64,000 nucleotides of DNA, taken from positions 49,232,230-49,296,229 of the forward strand of contig CM051516.1 of the NCBI GenBank assembly GCA_028015205.1, written 5' to 3'. The position numbers were made by a program, and so were the translations under genes. The notes under the pieces were generated by a model, which saw only the letters and a program-made list of their open reading frames with translations, was not told where the DNA came from and did not search any database. Below, piece after piece: positions 24,801 through 39,800 of the stretch (positions within the stretch are counted from its first letter, which is position 1; each line of letters starts with the position of its first letter). Source of the DNA: Mytilisepta virgata (lineage: Eukaryota; Mollusca; Bivalvia; Mytilida; Mytilidae).

Positions 24801-27800
24801 ATTATTTTCAAAAAGGGCATGTCAAACATTGTCTTTTTATTATGTAAACAGTAAAATAAATTACATCTATATATACATACATGGGCAATAATGTCAGTTG
24901 TTAAACTATCTACCAAGATAGAATTGAATCTTTCATGCTAAAAAACATCTTAACAACATTACCTGACAGCTGTTCAAAATATTGTTTGTTACAGTTAAGT
25001 TAAACATGAGGGTTCAGTTCAATGCTTCTTGTTTTAAACGGTTTCTGTGCTCACATTTAACCAATTTTACCTGCGAGAAAACCCTTTCAACTTCTGCTGT
25101 GCTCATCAAGTGAATGATATTTGGAAACAATGAAGATAGCCCTAACTTTTCATTCAATAAAAACTTAAGACAGGCCATGATACTTCTGTCATTACATCCC
25201 TTGTCCGTAATAAGTTCAATGAAAGATTGTTTCTTTGCATTTTTTTTAATTCTTCTTTCAAACGTCTTTCCCACGTGGGCATTGTGATACAAATAAAATT
25301 TATTCATTGATGACTTTTAATCACCCCTTCAGATTTTGTCAACTTGGGGTGTTTTCCATTATCCGGTTCAAACCTTGAAAATTGCTAAGTTACTGGGGCC
25401 CTGCCAATCATGAGCAAACAGATGAAAAGTACCAGATTTCGGTACGAACCAGTTGAACCTGCATAATGGAAAGCACCCTTGGATTTAAATCGACGTAAAT
25501 TAGCCAGTGCTAATCAACCGTTTCAAATAGTTGGTCAATCAGCTGTTTCCTTTACCGTCAAGGTAAATATTGATTACAATGCGTGCGCAATGTTTACAAG
25601 GAAGTTTTATCGATAAAATGGCAGCTTAAATTAAAAAATCAAAATAATACGACAATAAAGGCATGGGCATCTTAAAAATGGCACATGGCGTCAGTCGGGA
25701 AAGAGCGGGCAGATCACCCTGTGAAAACGTTCAAGCTGGAACACTGTTATTCTATGCAGTACTTTTGTTATTTTGTTTACATTAAGAACAATTCTTCCTT
25801 TTTCAAAATACGTTTCTAACAAGTTATTATAAGTCTGAATTTAAGTCAATCTGATTTTTGTTCCCACTTAAGGCAAAATATATTATTACTGGGTAATATG
25901 TTGAGTGTGTTTCAATTGTTTATCTGCAAGTGTATCATCTTCAACCATATAAATCTTGAATAGGTTTTTATTTAACAGCTCAAGATAATCAGATGGTAAC
26001 TACATGTAGGTGTTCTGGTATTTCCATAATCAATAATCAATTTGCCAATTCATGAAATTGAATAGGAAAAGTATAGGGGTATTATGTCGTACATATCTCT
26101 TATAAAGAGATGTTATCATATTGTCTGTGGGTGGTAAACTTTTTTAAGTTGACTGTGAAAAATAAAACAATGTTCTTTCTTGGATTACCCTTTAATTAAC
26201 CAGTGAAACTGAAATGAAAATTATCCCTCTTACCTAAGTTTTCCTAGAGATTTCGAAAATTTCTTTAAACTTTTTACTTACTGTGATAACAATAACATTC
26301 ACAACAGCCACAACATTTCCAAAATAAGTAAAAAATTTATGTGCCACACATTTCTGTAAAATTCTTAAAACTGGGTGTCCAAACCATCTTATTACCGGTC
26401 TCTGAAGTTGATCAATTAAAAGGAAAAAATATACATGTATTAGAGAAACAGAAAACATATGAATGTCAAGGACCTCTATGTAAAACATGTCTTCAACAAA
26501 CATGATCAAAATTTGCACAGAATATATTTTTAAATATAATATTTTGCATTTTCTCAGTTAAAAATAGAAGACATCTGATCATTTTTCTAATGTTTCAAAT
26601 TAATGAACATGTATATTTTTCATGCCTTTAAACAAAACTTTTATATACGCAGTTTGGGTTCTGTGATGTTAGTCTGTTAACAAGATCCTAAGTTCAAAGT
26701 TTGTGACACTATGTGTTCTACTCCAATCTTAACTGATAGGATTTAACAATTTTTTATCAAAGGATGTTGGTTCTTTTTGGATACTTTATCTGCCTTCATC
26801 CTCAAAACCAGCTGCCAAAGTAAAGACTGGAAGTGGCATAAAATCCAAATAATATACACAAACACACCTTTTTTTTTGCCTGTTCAATTAAGAGATAGAA
26901 TGTTGTCTTCATAACATTTTACTCCATATCCATCATATATGTAATATTCCAATTACAGTAATTTACAAGAAGTCTTTAAAATTAAATATTTACAAATATA
27001 CATATGTTTGCAGTGGTTACTTGTATTTTTATCTAAGCACTTGTAAATTGTTGTCAGTCAATGGCAGTTAAATTAAAATAAGATGGGTGGTGGGGACTTT
27101 TCATAATCTGCCTTATTAAGTATAACGAAGCCATAAATCTAAAAAGTGTTTATAAACACCCTGAGACATTCATCATCGGAAGCCATTGGATATACTTACA
27201 TTAGATGTAAACTTTTCTGACTGGATCACATCAAAACATTCCTGGAATATCTGTGATGACAATCTTCCATTTTGTTGTTTTAATTCTATTTCCTGTTAAG
27301 AAATCCAGATCATTATAGGCATTATAGGCATAATATATTTTTAAAAACTAACAACAATCAAATGAAATCTTTATCCAGGATATTTCTTTTTTGTTGTGTA
27401 TTTAGGGGATAAACTTCAAACTGTCAAATAAGTAAAGTGTGCTGTGGTGTTTATTGAAACATATGTTGAATTTTTTTAACGTTCAGTGGTAATCTTTACA
27501 TGCAAATTCAAGACAAGAATATGTTGATATGATATGACTCTGAACCCTGCTTTGTATTAGACTGTCTCATTGACCTGTATCTCATTGTACACGCTGACAA
27601 GATAGCCATCTTTCTCAATAAAGATCAAAGCGGGCAACCCTACCACAAGATAAGCATTAAATGACGATGGTGTCAAAAATTCAACAAAAGCAATCACAAA
27701 TCCAAATATACACAATTCAATATAATAAATAAATTACAGTAAATAAGGAGACTAGAGACAGAAACAGGAAGTATTTTTAAACTAGGGGAGGTATATTTAT

Positions 27801-30800
27801 GCAATCCTTGTTTAATTTTATTTTCCATAAAAAAAGATATGATTCAGTGTCATTAACTTTATGTATTATGTTTCAGACACCTTAAACATACCTGTTTTTT
27901 ATTTACACTGATTCTCTTATAATAATATTACTTACAGCAAGTATACGATTTTTCCACTTTCTTGGAATCCCAGCTGACTGTGTGACAGTCTTCACTTTAT
28001 TCACATCAACACCATAACTTTTATGAAATATATATGCAAATAAAACATTCCATAATTTAGTTTTAGAGAAGATTTTTGAAAATTGGCCAATAAAAATAAA
28101 GAATGGCCTCTGGAGGCCATATTGTTCACAAGACCAAAGTTTCAAAACAGTTCATAATGTAGTTTCAGAGAAGATTTTTGAAAATTAGCCAATAAAAATC
28201 CAAGATGGCCTCTTGCAGCCATGTTGTTCATCCAACCCCGAAGCAAAGGTGTACGTTTTGTAGAGGTCCTTGCATACATCATTCCTACCAAGTATGGTTA
28301 CAATCCACCAAGTAGTTTCAGAGGAGAGGATAAAAATGTAAAGTGATGACATAAGCTCACATATGAGTTAATCAATCAACATCATCATTAACCTTAAGAA
28401 AACAATAAAAAAAGAGACACAATAAACATACAATAGAGTCTGACTTGTTAAAAATGTGTACATTCAAAGGGGGAAGAAGGAGTTCCCCTGTTCTGTCAGA
28501 CATTTCTGTTTAAGAATCATGCAAAAATTATAGAAACTAATTCCCCATCTTTCTTGAATTTCCAAGCTTGAACCACCATTCCCTTTTTTGAACTGTCTAT
28601 ATCTGCCAAGGTTTACATAATACAATTAGTGTGAAAGTAAAGTTATTTTTACTTTATATTATAAATGTATACTGACTACATGAGAAGTTCGTGTATTCAA
28701 ATAAACTAATTTCAGATTTATTTTCATCAACAATGTTAAAAAAAAGGATATAGGAATGTTTTAATGAGACATATTATATAGATGTCAGAGAATTTATTAC
28801 CACTGAGTTGACACCACTGCTGGTGGCCTCCAAGACTCTGAGGGTATTGCCAGCTCAGTTGCTAGTATTTCATTACTTTAAATTTTGTGAAAGATAAGGA
28901 GTATTGCCCTCTTGCATAGTTGTCCTTAGGTGGTTTTTGCTTTACCCTTTTGGACATTTGGTATTTTTAAATTGCTCTACGACTTTTTGCATTATTGTTT
29001 TGGTTTTCAACATTTTTGGCCTCGAACATCGTTCATAAATTGATGAAAAGTCCACATCTTGTACATCAAAATTGGTATCATAGAATTCATTATTTACATA
29101 ACACATATAATCTTTAGACTGCATTGTATGACCATACTATTTTAATCTGTGGGAATATACTGCACCTTGCTTCTAAATTTATTTGCCCATTCTGCATTTC
29201 TGTCTTCAGTAATACTTCATAGGCAGCCCTTAGTCCAACCCTTCTTCTCAGTAGACTAGCTTGTAAAGAACTCTGAAAAAAAGAGTTATACAAGTCTTTA
29301 AATTCATAGATGAATGAATTTTTTCCGATCTTTTCAATATTTGAGAACATCTAGACCAAATAATAATTTGAATAAAACAGTAACATGTATATTCAATCTT
29401 TCCTGCAAGGAGTTCTTTATTTACCTCCTACATAATGTGAACTTATCTGTCACTGAACAATGTTCATTTGAATAAAAAATTACATTCAATTCCTGTAAAC
29501 TGTTTTTTTTTCCGTGCACTTTTAACGTTTGTTTTAAATTAGTTTTGCGTCTAATTTCATCGGTTCTAAAAGTACACATAGTACTGTTTATTACTATGAA
29601 GAAAGAATGCAAGAACATACAGTACCAGTTAAACTGAAGACTTCAAATTAGTCTCTCTCTTAATAAAAAATATTTGGTTAAAATTGATCATTAAATGGTC
29701 CAGGTAAGATGAAAAGGCTTACCTTAAAATATCCTCTAAACTGATTATATATCACAGCTAAAAACATATTCATAAAACAGTAGTTACCTGTAACAAAAAA
29801 GACAAATAAAATAAACCACAAGAGCAATTATAATAGAAATGTTGGCACGAGTTTCTCAAAAAAAGGTTTCCCTAAGTAAATATTTATAAAATACATATAG
29901 CTGATAGGAAAATATACCTTACTAATTGTGAAAATAAGCTTTAAATTAATAAAAGCTTTTGTACTAACTGAGAATATTAAATTTAATGGTAACAACATTT
30001 CACATGCCTTAGAAATACTTTAAGTCATGTTTAGGACAAGAAAATCCTTGTTTACCTTTTTTATAACCTGAAAAAATTGTATTCAATATATATGTCAGTT
30101 ACTGATACAAACATACTCACCAATAATTAAAAATATAATAAAATATAAAGAGAACAATCTGTTTTTCTGGTAAGCTGGCATCATCACTGAAAAAATACCC
30201 CAGTAGAGTTTATCATAAAACACAATCACGTAGAATTAATTACTTAATTATAAGATAAATTCAAATATAGTATGACATAAACCAAGCACACAATTATTGG
30301 TTTACTTTCTTTAAAGTCTAATACAGTAAAGCATATCTGAACCAAATTCCTTTTGAACTGAGATTTCTGTTCAGATTAGGGAGGTGTTTTGTTTACACAG
30401 GTTCATTTGGAAAAGAAAAACGCATACAGAATCAAAGTTGTACAGATGTTTGCTTTATACAGGGTTAAGTTTACTCTAGTTTCACTTTCCAATTTTTTTC
30501 TTAGGTAAATGTAACAAAAACATACATGTACTTGATGCATATTAAACAAATGGCCAATGCTGCATGTAACAATAGAACATCATACATGTATATACACTAT
30601 ACTTCTTTTTGGATAGTTTTATGAGGTGCTCATAATTTTTTTAACCTGTAATTCTCCGAATCTTTTTTCCATTTAACTTTCAAACAATGCCAACAGAAAT
30701 TAAAAGACATTCCTCTAATACTGTATAGCTTGCATAAAATTTTGTGCACACAAATAAAAAAAAAATATGCCATATGATAATTTTTAATTTTCAGTTAAAT

Positions 30801-33800
30801 ATCGGTTATATCTCTAATAAAATTTAGCAGAATAAATTTTGTCAATGTTCGATCAAATGTTGAAAAAAAAATAAACATTAGCATCTCAATATACAATATG
30901 GATATAGAATTCATTAGGAATGATGATTCCAATCAGTATATAGATTTAAAAATGTCCATAAAATATTTGAAGACAATTAAAATACAGAACATATCTAACA
31001 ATGACAAAAGATCTATAACCTACCATCAGGATTGTTAGCAGTGGTCAATAAAACTAATAAATTCATAAAGGAATCTAAGAGTGTTTTAAAATATTCATCC
31101 CCTTCTACTGTCTGAAATAACAAAATCAATAAGTATATACACATTGTGGATTGAAGAATTTCCTATTAAAATTTTTCAATTTTATTAATACACTTTCATA
31201 CGATTGTTGCTTCAATATACATGTAGATAAGTAAAAAAAATACCTTACCTTCTTTTAAAAAAAAACTAAAAAATGTGACACAGATATCCCACCCTAAAAA
31301 CAATATTGGTGTTTCTGAACTGAAGCATTAAATGTAGATCATAGCGACCAAAGTTTGCTGAACTGCGTAGTACAATACAATAGGACTGTAGTGGTGAAAT
31401 ATCATTGATATATTACTATAGGTTTCTGAGGAATGAACCTAAACGCAAAACTTAACCAAGTCACTGAAGCATGAAATGTATTTCATAGTGACCCAAGTGT
31501 TGCTGAACTGTGTTGTATGAATCGGGATATATGGACGGAGAGACAAATGTACATGTAAATCTATATGCCCCAGCCAAATTTGTGGTGAAGCATAAAAATA
31601 CTACAGCATATGCAAAAAAATTACAAATAGTCAACAATATTTTGTACTTCAACTAGCTTTGTTCACAAACATATGAAAGAGATGTTAACTTCAATATTTT
31701 TTCCTGTACTCTAGATCAAGGTTAATAAGCCATAAACGTTGAGCCTTGTATCTTTCACTTTTTATAGTGGTTTTTATGTATTGGATGAATTATTGTTTAC
31801 GTCCAGTGGCAACCTAAAGTGCTAGTTCATAAGGTAACTGTCCGCAGGAAATCATATCCAACCTAGACACACTGTACTGACTTCTAGCCGACCAGTCAAT
31901 CTTTGGTCTTACTCCTAGATGCCACTTGGTGGAGAAGCAGCAAATATCAATTTTAATGTCTTTGGTTTGACCTGGCCGGGAATCAAACCCACTACCTTCT
32001 GCACTCGAGGCAAGCACGCTACCACGAAACCAATGAGCCGTTTTTATGTATTAGTAATTTTTATGTTTAGTTTATTTACCTATAGCCCGTTCGACAGCCG
32101 ACCGACCTTTTATCATTTGTTTCGCAACATAAATTGTACATGTATTTAAAATGATCTGTGTTCAGACAAACACAAAAAGTACAATTATAGACATGGAAAC
32201 AGATGTCTTTATATAATTTAAATATGAAATAGACTATACTTACCACATTAGTATCAGATGAATTACCACTATTATTACCATTAACTGGAGTTGTTCCATT
32301 ATTTACTGGAATCATATCCTAAAAAATTCCATTGTTAAATAATTTCAATAAATAATCTAATTAAACAGTACAATACATACATAACAACTATAAACATTAT
32401 ATTAAATTAAAAACCAATTGTTCAGAGAACAACTGAAGGTCTTTCCACCTCAATTGCAGATTTGTTGATAACAAAAATGAGGTTTAAAATGTAATTGTTG
32501 GTTTTAGAGCATAGCTAAGCTTTCAGGGATTGCAAAGATATATGGTTCTATGTACTTTTGATTGAAATAAGGGAGGTATTATGCTACTTCTCGTATTACA
32601 AATATCACTTCTGGTTTGATATGATAGGTAATTTCACAATTGTTAAAAAAATATATGGACTGCTAGTTTGAATAACTAAGAAAAATGTTTATTTCTGGTT
32701 AACTAAATGTTTGTGATGAATTATACTGTTTTGCACTATAAACATCAAAAACGTCATTAATGTGACCTTATAAATTGACTATTCTAGACGTTTTCATGGG
32801 CTGTAACATTGTCACGTTAATTAACATTCCAATATATTCAAAACGTCTAAAAACGTCTACAGAAATAATAACGTTGCCAGAAATAACGTCATCAAAAGTA
32901 GTGCCTGAATTTCATGGTTTCAATAACTTTAATTGCTTTAAAAATCTGAAAAAAACCTTATAAAGTATGAAAAAAGGTAAAATACTTATTAAAGGTCATG
33001 ACCTTGATTTTTGACCTTGTGACCTTTTTCAAGGTCATTGGTCGCTGAGGTCATTGCAGAAAACCCCATGCCATTATTATGTACCATCGTCAAGTTATAA
33101 ATTAAAAACCTTAAGTTTAAACATTCTAGGTGCAATTACTCCCAAAAGATGACGTCATACAACTTTAACTCAAATGTAACAAAGTTGCGCATCAATGTCC
33201 TAAACATTTCCACCATTACATTTCCTTGGCTATCCACAACCATTTCAGAGCAGTAGTGATAACAAGCAAGTCTCAAATAATAGAACTTGACCTTGACCTT
33301 TGACCTTCACGCCAATTTGAAGGTTATCAATCCTTGATGTTAAAACAAAAGACCCCATGCCTTTATCATGTACCATTGTTGAGAATTAAACGAAAAACCG
33401 AAAAGTTAAACGTTTTAGGGGCAATTACGCCTATAAAATGACGTCATACAACTTTTATGCAAATGTAACAAAGCTAGGTCTCAACGTCATAAACATTTTA
33501 TCCATTACATTTTATCAGCTATCTTTTACCGTTTCTGAGGAGAAGCGATAACAAGCAAAAGTCAAAATTTAGAACTTGCCCTTGACCTTTGACCTTGATG
33601 CCAATTTGAAGGTTATCAATCCTTGATGTCAGAACAAAAGACCCCATGCCTTTATCATGTACCATTGTTGAGAAATAAAGAAAAAACCGAAAATTTAAAC
33701 GTTCTGGGGGCAATTACGCCTATAAAATGACGTCATACAACTTTTATGCAAATGTAACAAAGCTAGGTCTCAACGTCCTTAACATTTTCTCCATTATATT

Positions 33801-36800
33801 TTATCAGCTATCTTTTACCGTTTCAGAGGAGAAGCGATAACAAGCAAAAGTTAAAATTTAGAACTTGAAGCTTGACCTTTGACCTTGACCTCATTTTCAT
33901 TTTTAAGGACCAAGGACCTCAAATCAAAAGACCCTAGGCCTCTATCACTTATGGTTTTCCAGTTACAAATACATTTCACATATATCAAATACAAAAGGGG
34001 AAATAACTCTCATATGGAGTCTTCGTAAAGCTTCGGTCTAAATAAAACCTAACATCCTGAGGATATAACGAGCAATTTGGAAAAATAAATTTGTCGCTTT
34101 CTTTTACGGTTGCGGAGGAGATCTCATAACAAGAAAAACAATGTTTGGGGAGATAACTCTTACAAAGAAAAGAGTTCGGTTAAACAGGGTCAGTTTCAAA
34201 AGCGTATAGACTGTATGATATCATATACCAAAAAACTAAGCGACATCTTTTAAAACAAAAATACACCGCAAGAAAAAAATTAGGCGGAAGAAAAAAAAAT
34301 AATCAGAAGAAAACCAATAGGTCTTTCCACGGAAAGGTGGAAAGACCTAAAAATCTTTCAGTTCCATACTGTATAGACATTCTATGTTTTTATCATTGCA
34401 TTATATGTCACTTTCTCCTAAAGCCATGAAGAAAAATGATCTTAAACAATACTGGAACATGTATATGCTAATTTCATGTTACACACAAAGAATAAACAAG
34501 TACCAACCTGTGGCTGAGGAAACATAAGCATTCCAAGTAAAGTAAAAACATACAGGTGTACCAATAAAAGTAGTAAAATTCTGAAAAAACACACAAAAAA
34601 ATAAACTTAGCAGTAAGTCTGTTATATAAAAAAAAAACATGCTGGACAGTTCATACCAAGATATAGCCAAAACTTATATACTGGAGAATTTCTGGTGCTA
34701 GAACATAAAAAAGGAATGACCAAATAGTACAGGATGTCAGAAAACATAATCCACTCTGGGAACAACATGCAAATGAAAAATACATGAAAACTGCAGAAAA
34801 AATTACTGAAACAAGTAGGCATTGGCAACACTTTTCATTAACAAAAATCAATGACACAAAGAAAATACATATGCTTATTATATTTAACTAGAGCATATTT
34901 TGAGATGAGAAATATGCAGTTTATTAAGTAAGATGACCAAACGGGGGCCTGACATGAAAACTATACAAAGTGTGAAGTCTGAACTGTAAACTATTATTTC
35001 ACATCAGCAATCAATGAGAAAAAGTATGACAAGCATCTATACTTTAACAAATAAATACACAATGTGTTCATGGGACACAGATGCCCGATCCCACAATATC
35101 AATACTATTACTGATACCAAATTAGTCTTCATTATAAAGGGATATAACATGGAAATGACTAAAGTGAAATACATATACATCAAATTCCAGATACACTTGT
35201 GTTTGGTAGTCTAAAATAATGCTTGCCAATTTCAAATGACAAAAAAAAACAATACTCACATTATTGAATGGATACCTTAATTTTAGCAATTTTCCATAAT
35301 AATAGGGGCATAATCAATATTTCAAAATTTCAAATGATGTTAAGCAACGTAAAGTTATTGAATGGAAACCAATTTGGGGACACATGGACATATAGACCTA
35401 ATTTCCCCAAAACCTAAATTTGTCCATAGAAACAAAACTGACAGCAACATAACACCAACTCAAAAACAGAAATTTCTAAATTCCCAAATAACTAATAAAT
35501 ATCTGTTATTGTTTTTGTGGCAAAAAAAAACCCAAAAAGATTTAAATACATACGTTATAACCTCAGGTAAAGTTTTTTGTACACATTTCACTGTTTTCTT
35601 CATCAGTTGTGAATTACTCAAAATAAAAAATGGTCTTAAAACTCTTCTATATCTCACAGCCTGGAAGTAACAAGATTATTTCATATTTTTGCAAGATTTT
35701 TTAAAATGGATAAACAGTCCAATATGTAAACAAATACAAATAAGCAGAATTCAAATTTAAATATCAGAAATTTGTCTTTTTCTCTAAAATACATCCAAAA
35801 TTTGTTTTTAAAATCTTTCAAATTAAGAAACCACAAATACTTTTCACTTCTCTAATCTAAGAACTAGAACACTATGTAAACTTTGTCTTTGGTGAATTAT
35901 GTCCTATATGATCAGCTGCTATTCATATTTTGTAATCACAGTACACTGAAAGTAGGAAATCACAATTCACCGAAGACACTGTTTACATAAGGCACTAGGG
36001 TGCAAACAAAAAAAACTCAATTTACAATAATTCACAAAACGATCACTGAGTTTTACACTGCCTTTATTTATTAACAATGCTGTATCTTTCTGTGGCACAG
36101 TTGTTTTTGTTTTTTCTAAGAACATGCATTCTTTAAACTCATTTTGTACACTTTCCTTTTGAATCATAATAAGTTTTGTTTGCTGTAACCATATTTATTA
36201 GAAATTACAAAACCCCACTTTTAATTGGGAAATCAAGAAAGCCAAATCATACTAATGTTTTATATCTAACTAAATCTTACCTCTGTACATACAAAACCTA
36301 TAGTTATAAACCAATCTATCACAGATAAAAGTAATATAATACTGGCAGCTATCAACCATTTCTTTTTCATAAATTCTGAACGACCGATCAATTTATACTG
36401 AAAAATTAAAAACAGAAGTTATTTCATAAATAGCAAAAAAGAACCATCTAATGGTATTTTGGAGTGATTTTTATCAATTTTCACATTATTATTTTTGCTA
36501 TAACAAAGGCTAGAAGCTCTTTTAATGTTACATTTTACATATCAACACCACAAGAATGCATCCAGAAAAATATTTGGTGGTTTTATTATTTTCTTGTATT
36601 AACTATTTTGTCCTTTTACATTTCACAAATTCATTATACATAAGAGTGGTAGACAGTTTCCTGATGACAGTAAAAGTCTCCCTGTCCTGTGTCTAAAGGA
36701 GAAACTTTGTATCAGAGTATTTTCAGAAAATTTTCTCTACAATAAGTAATTGTTAGGCAAAAAAAAAGGTGCTAGATTATCAGGCACCACCACATCTAAA

Positions 36801-39800
36801 AAAAACCTCCCCCTTCTGCAGTTTTTATTCTTAAAAAAATCCAGAATTTTTTCAAGTCTGCACTGTAAACGGTTCGTACTTATTATTTCATACGTAGGCT
36901 TGTAGAAATAAATAATTATTATAGTGCTCTAGCTTGCCCTAAACAAATGGAAAGGTTGATCGCCCTTGATGCCCTTAGAGTCCTATAAATGTGCCCTTTC
37001 TTTTAGAACATGTTTTTGTTGTCATTAATTGACCTAATTAAATTCAAAGCTTAAGTATCTTTTGCTGTTACAGAAAAAATCTCCAGAGTTGATCCCCTTT
37101 GATAATCAATTTTCTTTTCAATTCAAATTTTTTCTGACAAGGAAAACATAAAATCTATATTTAATTGTTGAGTAACAAATAAAAATAGAATTTTGAGAAA
37201 AATTTGTGTATTCTTCTTTTGTAAAAATGTGTTTCCAAAACTTGTTTGTACATATAATTTTATGTAAAACCTTTGTAATTTCTTTTATGACTTGGGTTAT
37301 ATTTATGCAATCAATACATTCATCCAATCGTCAAAAGTCTATAATAGTTGAAAAACAACTTTAAACTGCATTGTGTGCTAAGGCAAACAGAAGATATTTA
37401 CTTGGAAATCTGTGATGACATCCAGGAATGATACAATTTGCACATTTGAATTTTTATTTTTCATTTTTTGCTAAAAAAAAATAAAGCCTACCTCCCTCAT
37501 CCATTTTTTAGCTCACCTGGCCCAAAGGGTTATGTGAAGTATTGTCATCATTTTGCGTCCGTCGTTGTAGCATTGTAGTCGTCATTGTCGTTGTCTGTAA
37601 ACTTTTCACATTTTAATCTTCTTCTCTGAAACCACTTGGCCAATTGGAACAAAAGTTGGCAGGAATGTTCATTGGATGGTACTTTACAAAGTTCGATTTT
37701 TTGGTGCTGATCGGAAATTCAATATGGCTGTCAGGGCCAATAATGCATTCTGAATGCCTGAAATTTCAAAATCTTCTTCTGAGAAATCGCTTGGCAGATT
37801 GAATTGTGATATTGTGGGAATGTTCCTTAGATGGTCCTCTACTAATTTTGAATTTTTGGTGCAGATCCAAAATCCAAGATGGCTGCCACTGTAGAATATA
37901 GTTTAAAAGAAAATCCTAAGGGGAATACATACAAATAGCTTCTTCTCAAAAACCATCTCACACAAACATACCAAATCATGCATAAATGATCTTAGGGTGG
38001 TTTATATCTCTTCTATACACATGTAATACAACTCATACATTGGTAAAAAAAAAGAAAATTATATTAATATCTGCAGATTTACATACCTTTATGATAATGT
38101 CCACAGAAATAAATAAAAAACAGATCATTTCAATGCCCTCTGTCACTCCACACGGTACAGATACTCTGTCTCCTCGATGTCTGATATCTGATGTCCATGT
38201 CAACGAAGATGGATATTCAAAGAAGGCCAACATGTGTAGTACAAATATCACAATGTAAAATGATCTATAATAAAAATTGTGTGGTAAAAAATTACTTTTA
38301 GGCTTTTATTCTAAATCTTACTTTATTATTTACAATTTAAATTTATGCCAAATATAAATGTCAAATATTTTGTAAGTTGCAAGAATTTCAATATTTTAAT
38401 AATACAAATGTATTTTAAGATGTGTTGTAAACAGTAAATATCACTAGAGATTAAAGTTCGAAATCCAAGTGTATTGAGGTACTGGAATCCAATCTTTTTT
38501 TTGACAAGGATTCCTGTCAATGGCCAGTGGGGTTTTCTTTCTGAAAACTTGCCAATTTTCTTCAGGTATGTTGCACAATTTCTGAAGAATACTGACCAGA
38601 AGAGAATTTCACATTGAATTATCTTGCAATACAGGAGAATACTAAATTTTATTTTGGTAACAGGTTACATGTTTATGTCAGAATATGATTTTGCTATTGT
38701 AAATTCAGAAATTATTGCCTGCATTTATTAGACCAAAATGCAATTTTAATTTTTGCGATATTCAGAAAAATCACACTTCATTCATATAAAAAATTCCAAA
38801 ATGCGAGTTTAAATTATTGCAATTACAGACCTTCTCATTTTTCGCAATAATTTCTGAATTTACAGTATACAACAACAAATATCTTTAATACGTAGCATGA
38901 AACAATGTATCTTAAATTTATTTAAGAAAATGAGTGACAGTATATTGAATTTTCATTCATCATTGTTTGGAGTGGTTTGCCTTTCCACCATGCCAACCCA
39001 CCTCCTTTCCTCCCACCCACTGTACATAGCCAAACTAATATTGTCTGTTGGAAAATCCCATTAAAAATGCTTTCGATCTTAATATTGGTTGGTAATGTGA
39101 AGATGTAGTAAAGTTAAATGTAACCACAACAATTTTCTATGAATTTAGGTTGATGTATTTGTACTGACTGACAATTATACCTGCCTAGATACACATACAT
39201 GTACATGTTCTTTTATTTTTGGTATTTGAATTTCAAGATTAGTTATTCTGTTTATTACATTGATATATTCAGAAGATTTAATAAGAAAACACAAGGAGCT
39301 GTGTTTTTTATGCACTTTTTATAGTTAATCATTGACGATAGCTACTGTTACGCCATTTCCTAGAGTGAAATATGATATTTCTGTTCACTAGTGATACCAG
39401 ATTTTCTTTCACATGGAAATCCCAGTATTTCATCAAACCCAGTGTAATTTTATATAAAGGTGGAAATCAAACTCTATAAACTTATTTTCATTTTAGATAC
39501 AGTTTGTGTTGCATTCTTCATGTTATATAAGAGGTCTGAATTGTGAGTCTGCCATGCAATTTTTTTTTTAATTGAAGGTACTGCTACTTACATTCTGACT
39601 GGTGTAGAAAAATACCATCTGTACCATAATAATGTCTTTTTATCTAACTTATGGCTAATATCTCTATACTGTAAAATAATTTTTATAGAAGTAAAGTATC
39701 AACAATGTACATGTCTGTCAAGGCATTGATGTATATATTATGTGTTACCCTTTGTGTTTAATATGTAAGAAAATGAAATGTTGAAGATCGTACAAATATT

